A stretch of 64,000 nt of DNA. Origin: CAYSRC01 sp964446385 (lineage in GTDB: Bacteria > Bacillota > Clostridia > Oscillospirales > Ruminococcaceae). Below the pieces are notes generated by a model, which was given only the letters and a program-made list of their open reading frames with translations, was not told the origin of the DNA and ran no database searches. The stretch spans positions 147,128 through 211,127 of the forward strand of contig CAYUOH010000002.1 in assembly GCA_964446385.1 (NCBI GenBank), read 5' to 3'. The position numbers were made by a program, and so were the translations under genes. Below, piece by piece: positions 27,138 to 34,684 of this stretch (position 1 is its first letter; the number at the start of each line of letters is the position of its first letter).

Positions 27138-28340
27138 ATGAGTGACCTTAGCCAGCAAATCTTGGCGAGCGCTCAGGCACTGGCGGCCGAAATGGCCGAA
27201 TGGAGGCACACCCTTCACCAGCATCCCGAGTTGGGCTTTGACCTGCCCTTTACCACAAATTTTGTGGAAACCAAACTGAAGGAGTTCGGGTACTCCCCGG
27301 AAAAATGCGGTAAGGCCGGTTTCACTGTTCTTGCCGGTAGACCGAGCGGCAAGGTGTTACTTCTCCGCGCCGACATGGACGCTCTTCCCGTAAACGAAGA
27401 GACCGACGTGCCCTTCAAATCCCTTACCCCCAATCAGATGCACGCTTGCGGCCACGATATGCATACCTCAATGCTACTTGGCGCGGCAAAAATACTTAAA
27501 GAGAACGAAAACCTTCTCGAAGGTCAGGTAAAGCTGATGTTCCAACCCGCGGAGGAAATCTGCGCCGGTGCGCGGGACATGGTCGATGCAGGTGTTCTCG
27601 AAAATCCGCATGTTGACGCCGGGTGTATGATCCACGTCGCTACCGGTATGCCGATGCCTGTTGGCACCCTGATTGTAATGCCCGGGGGAATGGGGCCCAG
27701 CGCATCCACCGAATTCGTTATCACAGTAAACGGCAAGGGCGGCCATGGAGCCATGCCACATAGTTCGATAGACCCAATCAACGCCCTTTGTCACATTCAC
27801 ACCGCTATCCAGGAAATCAACGCCCGTGAGAATGACCCTTTTAAATATCTCGTTATAACTGTCGGTCAGATTCACGCTGGCGGCGCGCCCAACGTAATTC
27901 CCGATACCGGCTTCATGAGCGGCACAATCCGCAGCAACGACAACGAAATTCAGGAAATGGCCAGGAAGCGTATTACGGAAATCTCCGAGGGTATCGCGGC
28001 AACTTTCAGATGCACCGCTTCTGTAGAATTCCCGAAATCCATCCCTGCGATGATTGCCGACCCAGCAATTTCCGGACCTGTTCTCGATTACATGAAGGAG
28101 CTTCTGGGCCCCGCCGCAATGACAGTTCCTCAGGGATTGAACGGAGGCGGAAGCGAAGACTTCGCCGAAGTCGGCATAAGAATTCCCGTATCCGGAATGT
28201 TCCTCGGCGCCGGCAGCTCCAAAGAGGGCGCATCCTATCCTCAGCATCATCCAAAGGCCGTATTCAGCGACAAGGTACTGCCGGAAGGCGCCGCGACCCA
28301 TGTATACCTGGCCATAAGATGGCTTCAGGACAATAAATGA
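27138..28340 (+). CDS. M20-family amidohydrolase (peptidase/aminoacylase)
   Basis: About 400 residues from the ATG at 27138, which has GGAGG 9 bases upstream; the open frame extends further left but there covers the promoter. It has the M20D features HQHPELGFD, RADMDALPV, ACGHDMHTSMLLGAA (metal ligands and catalytic aspartate) and the glutamate pair in FQPAEEICAGARDM. A dimerisation domain starts near residue 185 (GKGGHGAMPH). Members cleave N-acyl amino acids, indole conjugates or small peptides using two metal ions, usually in the cytoplasm. The next two genes are membrane proteins in the same direction, so the operon may import and then cleave a small amide or peptide. Confidence 0.92.
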   Translation: MSDLSQQILASAQALAAEMAEWRHTLHQHPELGFDLPFTTNFVETKLKEFGYSPEKCGKAGFTVLAGRPSGKVLLLRADMDALPVNEETDVPFKSLTPNQMHACGHDMHTSMLLGAAKILKENENLLEGQVKLMFQPAEEICAGARDMVDAGVLENPHVDAGCMIHVATGMPMPVGTLIVMPGGMGPSASTEFVITVNGKGGHGAMPHSSIDPINALCHIHTAIQEINARENDPFKYLVITVGQIHAGGAPNVIPDTGFMSGTIRSNDNEIQEMARKRITEISEGIAATFRCTASVEFPKSIPAMIADPAISGPVLDYMKELLGPAAMTVPQGLNGGGSEDFAEVGIRIPVSGMFLGAGSSKEGASYPQHHPKAVFSDKVLPEGAATHVYLAIRWLQDNK

Positions 28341-28377
28341 GCATTATTAAAATATTAATAAATGAGGTAACACTATT

Positions 28378-29085
28378 ATGACCGGTGAAGTATTAGCCAA
28401 AAGCCCTATACTGTTTATACTTATAGCAGTGGGTCTTGCAGCTGTCGTGATGTTCGCGTTTGTCTGCTTTAAAAAAGCAAAAAAATGCTGCATCGAGCTC
28501 GGGATTTCCGAGGGCGATGTCAACAATGTTGTAAAGTCCACCATTACCGCATCCTTGGTCCCCAGTATCGCCATTCTCCTCGGATTCCTGATTTTGGCGT
28601 CGACCATGGGTTCCGCATGGCCATGGTGGAGGCTTTCCATTATAGGATCCCTATCCTATGAGACCATGGCTGCCCAGTACACCGTCGACGGCATGGGACT
28701 CAGCCTCAGCACCCTGCTTTCCAGCCCCGCCGCCAAATTCGCCGGTGTTATGATTGTAATGACAATCGGCGTCTGCACCGGCCCCCTCATCATCGGATTT
28801 GTCGCAGAGAAATATTCCAACGGTATCATGAAGGCAAAATCCAATGTAAACGGATTCGGATCGATCGTAGCCGGCGTTTTCCAGCTTGCCCTATTCGCCG
28901 TTTACATCCCAATAATGATATTCACAAACATCCCCTACGCTATAGCTATGGGCTCCAGTCTGTTGTGCGCGATACTTCTCAGCCTGCTGAGCAAAAAGGT
29001 CCCGGCCATCGGAAATTTCATAATGGCCATTTGCATGATTGTTGGTATGGCCTGCGGTACAATCGCCGGCAACCTGCTGGCTTAA
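28378..29085 (+). CDS. DUF5058-like membrane protein
   Basis: 235 residues with six or so hydrophobic segments and a cytoplasmic segment with two adjacent cysteines (KKAKKCCIELGI). I recognise it as DUF5058-like from the motif region SEGDVNNVVKSTITASLVPS and the following GSAWPWWRLS. No biochemical function is established that I know of. It lies 37 bases after the M20 gene and 18 bases before another membrane protein, so a two-component permease for the amidohydrolase substrate is a fair inference. GAGGT lies about 10 bases before the start. Confidence 0.75.
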   Translation: MTGEVLAKSPILFILIAVGLAAVVMFAFVCFKKAKKCCIELGISEGDVNNVVKSTITASLVPSIAILLGFLILASTMGSAWPWWRLSIIGSLSYETMAAQYTVDGMGLSLSTLLSSPAAKFAGVMIVMTIGVCTGPLIIGFVAEKYSNGIMKAKSNVNGFGSIVAGVFQLALFAVYIPIMIFTNIPYAIAMGSSLLCAILLSLLSKKVPAIGNFIMAICMIVGMACGTIAGNLLA

Positions 29086-29103
29086 GGAAAGGTAGATAAT
29101 ATA

Positions 29104-29883
29104 ATGAGTAAAAAGAATAAACCCGTATCCAATTTTACAGTTGATCCTTTCATCAAATGGGCTCACAAATCCGGACGTATCTTTATATTTTGCTTCACCG
29201 CCTACACCTTTCTTGTTCCGCTTACCATGTTCATCATTTACGGCGTATGGCCCAAGTTCACGGACATCCTTCCAGGATTGATTGCCATCTTTACGATGAT
29301 GATCCCTGTTACTATCGCGGAGGTCGGCACATACACTCCGCTTCTTGGTTCCTCTTCATATCTGACGTTCATCACAGGCAACCTGATGAACCTGAAAATT
29401 CCCTGCGCCCTAAACGCGCAGAAGGTTGCAGGCGTTGACGCCAACACCACCGAGGGCGACGCTATCTCCCTCATCAGCACATGCGTAAGCTCCATCGTTA
29501 CAACTCTTGTTTTGGTAATCGGCCTTTTGCTTATCGTCCCTCTTAAGGGATTCCTGCAGAACCCCGCCGTCAGTGCCGCAAGCGGATATCTGCTTCCCGC
29601 TCTGTTCGGCTGCCTGATGCTCGGCTTCCTTGGAAGCACCGGCAAGACCAAGATTAAGAATAAGATGCTTGTAGCGGTTCTTCCCGCAATTCTGGCTGCC
29701 GTTCTGACAATAATCGGTTTCCTGAATGCCGGTACAGCCGGCATAGCACTCGTGATTGTAATCCCGATGTGCATCGGTATTGCATACCTGCTTTGGAAGA
29801 AGGGCGTTGTCAAAGTTGTCAACGCTGACGGAAGTGATATTATTGTAAAAGAAGACGCTCCCGAGGTCACTCCTGCGGAATAA
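29104..29883 (+). CDS. Membrane protein, putative partner of the DUF5058 protein
   Basis: 259 residues. A hydrophilic N-terminus (about 25 residues with several lysines) is followed by about six transmembrane segments. TIAEVGTYTPLLGSSSYLTFITGNLMNLKIPCA is a notable conserved-looking segment between helices two and three, rich in small and polar residues, as in transporter cores (shown here for identification only by its first part TIAEVGTYTPLLG). The C-terminal tail is hydrophilic and acidic. No named family is certain. Gene order and size suggest it forms a complex with the preceding protein. The reading frame is well supported by spacing and by the terminator that follows. Confidence 0.7.
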   Translation: MSKKNKPVSNFTVDPFIKWAHKSGRIFIFCFTAYTFLVPLTMFIIYGVWPKFTDILPGLIAIFTMMIPVTIAEVGTYTPLLGSSSYLTFITGNLMNLKIPCALNAQKVAGVDANTTEGDAISLISTCVSSIVTTLVLVIGLLLIVPLKGFLQNPAVSAASGYLLPALFGCLMLGFLGSTGKTKIKNKMLVAVLPAILAAVLTIIGFLNAGTAGIALVIVIPMCIGIAYLLWKKGVVKVVNADGSDIIVKEDAPEVTPAE

Positions 29884-29913
29884 CAGTAAAATTTGCCTTC
29901 GGCATGTAAATAC

Positions 29914-29949
29914 AAACGGCTTCTTCTGTTGAAGGAGCCGTTTTATTTT
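29914..29949 (+). terminator. Terminator of the M20/DUF5058 operon
   Basis: A 13-bp stem (29914-29926 with 29931-29943, one G-T pair), loop TGTT, then TTTTATTTT. Confidence 0.9.
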
Positions 29950-29953
29950 GAGA

Positions 29954-29982
29954 TTGCCATTTGCGGGATTATCTTATATAAT
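29954..29982 (+). promoter_or_regulatory. Promoter of the polyferredoxin gene
   Basis: TTGCCA and TATAAT separated by 17 bases, about 70 bases before the start codon. Confidence 0.75.
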
Positions 29983-30052
29983 TAGGTTGTCTATACAAGT
30001 TTAGCAACTCTTGTTTAATATTCAAATAATTAAAAATATCGGAGGATACATA

Positions 30053-30433
30053 ATGAAAAAGCTTACCGTTAAAAAGGGCATCGAATGCATGGCCTGTCTT
30101 GGCTGTGTGAATGCCTGCTCCCTTACGTATGCCAAAGAGATGAATCCCCTGAAAGCATATATCCAGATTACCGAGAAGGACGGCAAGGTAAAGCCCGTTG
30201 TCTGCATACAGTGCGGTAAGTGCGCCTCCGTCTGCGAGCAGGGCGCTATTACTCAGAACGCCAAAGGCACATACATGATCAACAAAAAGCTCTGTATAGG
30301 CTGCGGCAAATGCGCCGAGGTGTGCCCGCTTAAGGTTATCGTTATCAATGACGGCAAAGCCGGAAAGTGTATCGCCTGCGGCATCTGCGCCAAGAACTGC
30401 CCGATGGAGATGCTTGAGGTTGTAGAGCAGTAA
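30053..30433 (+). CDS. Polyferredoxin-type 4Fe-4S protein
   Basis: About 126 residues beginning MKKLTVKKGIE with CGGAGG upstream. Cysteine motifs: CMACLGCVNAC, CIQCGKCASVC, CIGCGKCAEVCP and CIACGICAKNCP, four CxxCxxC(x3)C sets enough for up to four [4Fe-4S] clusters. This resembles HycB/CooF-type electron-transfer subunits, but the gene stands alone between two terminators with no oxidoreductase partner next to it. It probably carries electrons for a soluble enzyme encoded elsewhere. The exact start coordinate could be off by one base. Confidence 0.88.
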   Translation: MKKLTVKKGIECMACLGCVNACSLTYAKEMNPLKAYIQITEKDGKVKPVVCIQCGKCASVCEQGAITQNAKGTYMINKKLCIGCGKCAEVCPLKVIVINDGKAGKCIACGICAKNCPMEMLEVVEQ

Positions 30434-30461
30434 GTTACCTATCATCCGAATGTATTCATAT

Positions 30462-30493
30462 AAAGGTCTGCTATGTGAAGCAGGCCTTTTTTG
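30462..30493 (+). terminator. Terminator after the polyferredoxin gene
   Basis: An 11-bp stem (30462-30472 with 30479-30489) with loop ATGTGA and a run of six Ts. Confidence 0.9.
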
Positions 30494-30494
30494 T

Positions 30495-30523
30495 TTGACT
30501 GGATAACTGATTTAATCTATATT
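30495..30523 (+). promoter_or_regulatory. Likely promoter of the serine-less esterase gene
   Basis: TTGACT and TATATT with a 17-base spacer, 40 bases before the ATG. Confidence 0.6.
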
Positions 30524-30563
30524 TATTATAAAGAATATATATTAAAAGAAGGAGAACATAATT

Positions 30564-31448
30564 ATGGGTTTACTGCGTTTCAACTACAGAAGTCAGGCCT
30601 GCGGTTTCTGGCTTGATATCGTCGTAGCTGTTCCTACAAGCAACCTGAGCTATTACGACATGGCAGAGGGCACACGCCACAACGATCGTATCGCCCCGGG
30701 TGCCAAGCTTCCCTTCGTTTACAAGCCCGGCATGAAGTTCCAGACCGTTTATCTTATCCACGGCGGCGGAGATGAGTGCACGCTGCCCTACCGCTATATG
30801 AATATTGAGCGCTATGCCGATGAGAACAACGTAATGCTCGTCACCCCCAGCATCCCTAACAGCTTCGGCGTAAATACCAACTACGGCGTCGATTACCAGA
30901 CATTCCTGGCAGAGGAGCTTCCTCTCGTTATCCAGAGCCTGTTCCCGAGTGCGCCGGGCCGCGAGAACAACTTTATCACCGGTTTCGCGATGGGCGGCAA
31001 CGTTGCCCTGGGCACCGGACTTATGCATCCCGAAATGTTCTCGGTCGTCGCGGACGTGTCAGGCGGTATCGGTCTGACGGTCAACACCGAAAAGTTCGCG
31101 GCGGAGCTTGACAACCCCGAGCGCGCCAAATTCCCGCTTGTAAAGTCTACATTCGGAAGCGGCTCAGATCTTCCCGGAAGTATTCACGATATGGGCAAGA
31201 TTGCCCGCGAGAACATCGGGAAGGGCTTACAGAACCCGAAGTACCTCTTTGTATGGGGAAGCGAGGAAGGCGCCATAGGCAAGCGCGTTGAGGCCGATGC
31301 CAAAGCAATGAAGGAAATGGGATATGACGTGGAGGCTACCTGCTATGAGGGGTACAACCACTTCTATCCGTTGTGGGATATGTATTACCAGAAGCTCCTG
31401 GGCGAGATCCTCCCGCTCAGGCGCGAGCCGATTTTCCCGGAGAACTAA
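30564..31448 (+). CDS. Esterase-fold protein with alanine in place of the nucleophile serine
   Basis: 294 residues, homologous to the esterases at 1101 and 1877: opening RFNYRSQACGFW, YLIHGGGDECTLPYRYMNIERYADENNV and an end motif GYNHFYPLWD with the histidine retained. The nucleophile elbow reads GFAMGGN, so position 142 is alanine (codon GCG), where the paralogues have serine. A classical serine-esterase mechanism is therefore not expected. The frame is fully open, with a good GGAG site, promoter and terminator, so this is not simply decay. It could bind a ligand, regulate the paralogues, or use another residue. A single-base assembly error is an alternative (GCG versus TCG). Confidence 0.85.
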   Translation: MGLLRFNYRSQACGFWLDIVVAVPTSNLSYYDMAEGTRHNDRIAPGAKLPFVYKPGMKFQTVYLIHGGGDECTLPYRYMNIERYADENNVMLVTPSIPNSFGVNTNYGVDYQTFLAEELPLVIQSLFPSAPGRENNFITGFAMGGNVALGTGLMHPEMFSVVADVSGGIGLTVNTEKFAAELDNPERAKFPLVKSTFGSGSDLPGSIHDMGKIARENIGKGLQNPKYLFVWGSEEGAIGKRVEADAKAMKEMGYDVEATCYEGYNHFYPLWDMYYQKLLGEILPLRREPIFPEN

Positions 31449-31453
31449 AATAA

Positions 31454-31495
31454 AAAGGCAGTTGCATGCGAAGCAGGCAGCTGCCTTTCCTATTT
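31454..31495 (+). terminator. Terminator after the serine-less esterase
   Basis: A 12-bp stem (31454-31465 with 31477-31488, one G-T pair) with an 11-base loop, then TTTCC and TATTTAT. Confidence 0.8.
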
Positions 31496-31543
31496 ATAGT
31501 CTCCAGGCAATCCCACAGGGTACTGTTTATTTGACGTATAACG

Positions 31544-31552
31544 TGATATAAT
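31544..31552 (+). promoter_or_regulatory. Extended -10 element
   Basis: TGATATAAT, 60 bases before the start of the gene at 31612. No -35 at the usual spacing. Confidence 0.5.
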
Positions 31553-31611
31553 ACTACGCACAGTATATTCGACAATTGGCGAAAAGATTATTCAAGCGTT
31601 GAGGTAATAAA

Positions 31612-32505
31612 ATGGATCTTTTCAGCATTATTATTGGAATAACGGCGGCAGTCGTTGCCGTCGCCTCTCTTATCCGTGAGGAAGACCTTCGAAGGCAGCT
31701 CCGCGAAGCGAACAGACGCCTTGCCGGTCTTCAGCAGGAATTCGACGACCTGCCCGAGGAAGAATACTACGATCTGGTCGATATGGATTCCGATGAGGAC
31801 GAAGTGGAGGAAACTGAGGAAGCTGAGGAAGCTGAGGAAGCTGAGGAAGCATCCTTAGAAAACACTGTTGACCCCGACGAAGGCCTCGAGGAGTTCGACA
31901 ATAATTTCGAGACCCGGGTCGCGCGGATACAGCACAAGAAGGCGGATTATCTTATAAACCACCTCCGTCTCGATTTTGACACCGAAAGTTTATTCATTCC
32001 CGAAGACGAAGAAGGCCCCGATCAGATTCCCATTAACATCTCTGCCGAACCCGAACCCGAAGAGGAAGAGGAACAGGCTTTATACGGCGAGCAATTTAAA
32101 GGAAAAGACAATGACGGGCTTAGCACCGGAATAAACCACCGAAGCGTTGTCCGCAATATGACTCTGAAGGGTGCGCCATTCGTGATGGACGAATGCATAT
32201 TCTCGGGATTCCGCGGTTTCAACATAGCAAAAATGACCTTCAGAAATATCACAAAGAAAGTTATTATCTCGCTTACACTCGACATCCTGTGCGACGATCC
32301 CTACGATAACACTGTTGCGGCTGTTGAGAATTTCGAGTACAAAGATCTTACCGTCAAACCGGGCACTCAGTTCGGTTACGGTACCACGATAAACCTTCCC
32401 GATCGGACCGTCGGCATCACACCCGCGGTAAAAAATATCCGGTTCAGCGACGGCTCATCCTGGGAAACAGATGACACCAACTGGTTCCCCGGCAGCAATG
32501 TATAA
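31612..32505 (+). CDS. Unrecognised membrane-anchored acidic protein
   Basis: 297 residues. Residues 4-20 are hydrophobic (LFSIIIGITAAVVAV), followed by a charged heptad-like helix (REEDLRRQLREANRRLAGLQQE), then a very acidic stretch that includes five tandem EE[TA] triplets. The C-terminal 110 residues look like a folded beta-rich domain (FRNITKKVIISLTLDI, then FRFSDGSSWETDD-like sequence). I do not recognise a family. GAGGT lies before the ATG. The next gene follows after 17 bases and is also unrecognised; the two probably form an operon just upstream of the V-ATPase genes, but with a terminator between. Confidence 0.75.
   Translation: MDLFSIIIGITAAVVAVASLIREEDLRRQLREANRRLAGLQQEFDDLPEEEYYDLVDMDSDEDEVEETEEAEEAEEAEEASLENTVDPDEGLEEFDNNFETRVARIQHKKADYLINHLRLDFDTESLFIPEDEEGPDQIPINISAEPEPEEEEEQALYGEQFKGKDNDGLSTGINHRSVVRNMTLKGAPFVMDECIFSGFRGFNIAKMTFRNITKKVIISLTLDILCDDPYDNTVAAVENFEYKDLTVKPGTQFGYGTTINLPDRTVGITPAVKNIRFSDGSSWETDDTNWFPGSNV
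31807..31851 (+). repeat. 9-base tandem repeat encoding EE[TA] triplets
   Basis: Five successive copies of GAGGAAGCT or near variants inside the acidic segment of the 31612 gene. Copy-number change would keep the frame. Confidence 0.9.
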
Positions 32506-32522
32506 CAATAGGTAAAAATACA

Positions 32523-33359
32523 ATGAGTACAGACAACATCATCACCGACGAAGGAATTCCCAGTCCTGACAGGTCGGCGAACACCGAGCCCATGTTTATC
32601 GAGAGCGCGGGTCTCGCGGGATTTCCTTTCAATAAAATCAAAGCTGAGGCTGCGGCGTATTCCTGCACCGGCAAGCCCAGGATAGTCCTCAACGATGAGC
32701 GTATAATTTGCTACAATATTTCCGACAGCCTCGATATTTTCCCTCACCTTACGCTTGACAGCGCTTTCAGAATTCTTTTGTACGTATCAATAGGCGGCGA
32801 CGGATTATTCTGCACCGTCTGCGCGATGCAGAAAGGCTTCGACCCCGAACCTCTTAATATCGTCCCTGCAGGTCAGGCAATAAGCTGGAATCATCCGCTC
32901 CTGGGCGTCAACCCGTTGGAGGTCGTGTTGCGCGACGGCACGCCTGAAAGCTTTATGGAGGGAATTATGTACCGCGATTTCCTCGAGAATATGACAGAAT
33001 CCATAGGCCTCGGCACATTTGAGAATGAAATTCTTACGGCGGTTCCTGCGGAATACGAAAAATACAAGAGCGGATTCGACATTAAAATAAACAACTGGAC
33101 GCCCAAAATTGTCTGGAATACGGTATCTCTGTGGCGCCACAGAGCGGCGGGCACCGTATACGGACGTCCGCGCGAGACCATAACTATGGAGACTAACCGC
33201 TACGATTCGCTGCGTTACTACAACGAGGTTATGGCTATGCTTAAACGCGGCCGCACCGGACCGTACCCCAACACCACGGTAAGCGTAATTCCCAATCCCA
33301 ATCTCGACCGTTCGCTTGTGAACTACATCAGCAGCATGGTCGTGATGGAAAAGAAATAG
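32523..33359 (+). CDS. Unrecognised soluble protein, partner of the 31612 gene
   Basis: 278 residues, no signal peptide or membrane helix. The middle has a hydrophobic beta-rich core (FRILLYVSIGGDGLFCTVCAM) and a conserved-looking ISWNHPLLGVNP. The C-terminus carries a basic helical part and FSMVV-like end. It begins 17 bases after the preceding stop and ends before a strong terminator. I do not recognise a family and assign no function. Co-location with a membrane-anchored acidic protein suggests a two-protein module. Confidence 0.7.
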   Translation: MSTDNIITDEGIPSPDRSANTEPMFIESAGLAGFPFNKIKAEAAAYSCTGKPRIVLNDERIICYNISDSLDIFPHLTLDSAFRILLYVSIGGDGLFCTVCAMQKGFDPEPLNIVPAGQAISWNHPLLGVNPLEVVLRDGTPESFMEGIMYRDFLENMTESIGLGTFENEILTAVPAEYEKYKSGFDIKINNWTPKIVWNTVSLWRHRAAGTVYGRPRETITMETNRYDSLRYYNEVMAMLKRGRTGPYPNTTVSVIPNPNLDRSLVNYISSMVVMEKK

Positions 33360-33400
33360 TTAATAACGTTTTGATTATTGATAAATATAGACAAAATTTT

Positions 33401-33438
33401 TAAAGAAAGCACATAGTATTATGTGCTTTCTTTAAATT
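33401..33438 (+). terminator. Terminator upstream of the V-ATPase operon
   Basis: A perfect 15-bp stem (33401-33415 with 33420-33434) with loop GTAT, followed by TTTT. Confidence 0.88.
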
Positions 33439-33461
33439 TTAGGGGAATTTAATGTTAATTA

Positions 33462-33490
33462 TTAACAATTTAGTCTCATCATGGTAAAAT
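33462..33490 (+). promoter_or_regulatory. Promoter of the V-ATPase operon
   Basis: TTAACA and TAAAAT with a 17-base spacer, about 80 bases before the first ATG, just after a terminator. Confidence 0.7.
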
Positions 33491-33568
33491 GATATGGATT
33501 AAAATGCGTTTAGTATGTTCACTAAACTGAATGATTAAGTTTAATAACCTCAAAGGAGTATAGTATAT

Positions 33569-34126
33569 ATGGAGCTTCAGTTACAGGACCTAATATCCTC
33601 CATCAAAAAGGACGGCGTGGACGCCGCCAACACCGAGGCTGCAAGAATTGTTGCAGACGCTAAGGTTCAGGCCGAAAAGATTATCGCCGACGCCAGAATG
33701 CATGCAGGCGTTATCGTGGAGGACGCGGAGAATGAGGCGGACCGCCTCGAAGCCACCGCCCGTATCAGCGCCGAACAGGCGCGCCGCGATGCCGCACTGG
33801 CATTTTCAAAGCAGATTGAGGATAAGTACAAATCCCTGCTGAGCAGCGCCGTATCCAAATCCGTGAACGACAAATCTTTGGTGAGTCTGATCCGCGCTTT
33901 ACTTGCTAATGAGGAAGTCTCGGGATACACAGCCGAGTTAGCGGAGGTTACCGACGGACTGAAGGCCGCCCTGGCCGATGAAATCAAATCCGGTCTTGAA
34001 ATCCGCGCCTCCAAGGGAGTGCGCGGTTTCCGTCTGTCCGCCAACGACGGTTCCGGATATTTCGACTGCACCGCTGATGAGCTTGTGTCCATGCTGATGC
34101 CCTTCCTCAACGGTCTTGATATCTAA
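33569..34126 (+). CDS. ntpE: V-type ATPase subunit E
   Basis: 185 residues. Residues 1-95 form a long Ala/Glu/Arg-rich helix (ARIVADAKVQAEKIIADAR) typical of the peripheral stalk; the rest is a small alpha/beta head. Subunit E is part of the stator linking the catalytic head to the membrane subunit I. No separate subunit G/H gene, the usual helical partner in other V-ATPases, is present in the operon. First gene of the operon, with AAAGGAG before the ATG. Confidence 0.85.
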   Translation: MELQLQDLISSIKKDGVDAANTEAARIVADAKVQAEKIIADARMHAGVIVEDAENEADRLEATARISAEQARRDAALAFSKQIEDKYKSLLSSAVSKSVNDKSLVSLIRALLANEEVSGYTAELAEVTDGLKAALADEIKSGLEIRASKGVRGFRLSANDGSGYFDCTADELVSMLMPFLNGLDI

Positions 34127-34144
34127 ATCAAAGGAGGACTGGAT

Positions 34145-34663
34145 TTGACTTCCTACTATTATCTGATATCCTCGCTCCCAAGCCTCAGTACCGGCCGCCC
34201 CGCCCCTTTCGATTATGACGGATTCCTGAAAGCATGCCGGTTCGCTGTCAGCGACAGGCTGTTCGAAAAGCTTGAATCCCTTACCCCGGAAAGCGAAGGC
34301 GTTCACTTTATGAAGGAGTGGCACGCGTTTTACGGCAGGCTTATCAGCCGTATAAACTACCTGCGCCGTGTAAAGCTGGGCAAGCCGGCCGAGCCCGTAA
34401 ACGTGGATGTCGAGATCGCCCGTCTTGCAGACAAGGCTATGAATGCCGGCGACCCGCTTACCGCGGAAAAGTCGCTTCTGGACGCTCAGTTCGCCCTGGT
34501 TGACCGGCTTACGAACAACCATTATTTCGACGAGTATGTGCTGTTCGGCTACGCGCTGAAGCTTCTGCTTCTGGAGCGCGCCAACGCCTTCGAGACCGAA
34601 AAGGGCGAGACAGAGTTCCGCCGCATGTTCGGCGTGATACAGTCACGTATTTTGGAAATATAA
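34145..34663 (+). CDS. DUF2764 protein, V-ATPase operon component
   Basis: 172 residues from a TTG start with AAAGGAGG 8 bases upstream. The opening SYYYLISSLPSLSTG is characteristic of DUF2764. In spirochaete, chlamydial and Bacteroidetes V-ATPase operons a protein of this family stands between subunits E and A, where others have subunit C; it is taken to be the functional equivalent of C, connecting the rotor to the membrane ring. It is all-alpha and soluble by composition. Confidence 0.82.
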   Translation: MTSYYYLISSLPSLSTGRPAPFDYDGFLKACRFAVSDRLFEKLESLTPESEGVHFMKEWHAFYGRLISRINYLRRVKLGKPAEPVNVDVEIARLADKAMNAGDPLTAEKSLLDAQFALVDRLTNNHYFDEYVLFGYALKLLLLERANAFETEKGETEFRRMFGVIQSRILEI

Positions 34664-34684
34664 CCATTTGAAGGGATTTGTAAT

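Noticed and set aside
31807..31851. Possible CRISPR-like or promoter repeat
   Set aside because: Nine-base units without spacers, in frame and coding for EE[TA]; a coding tandem repeat.
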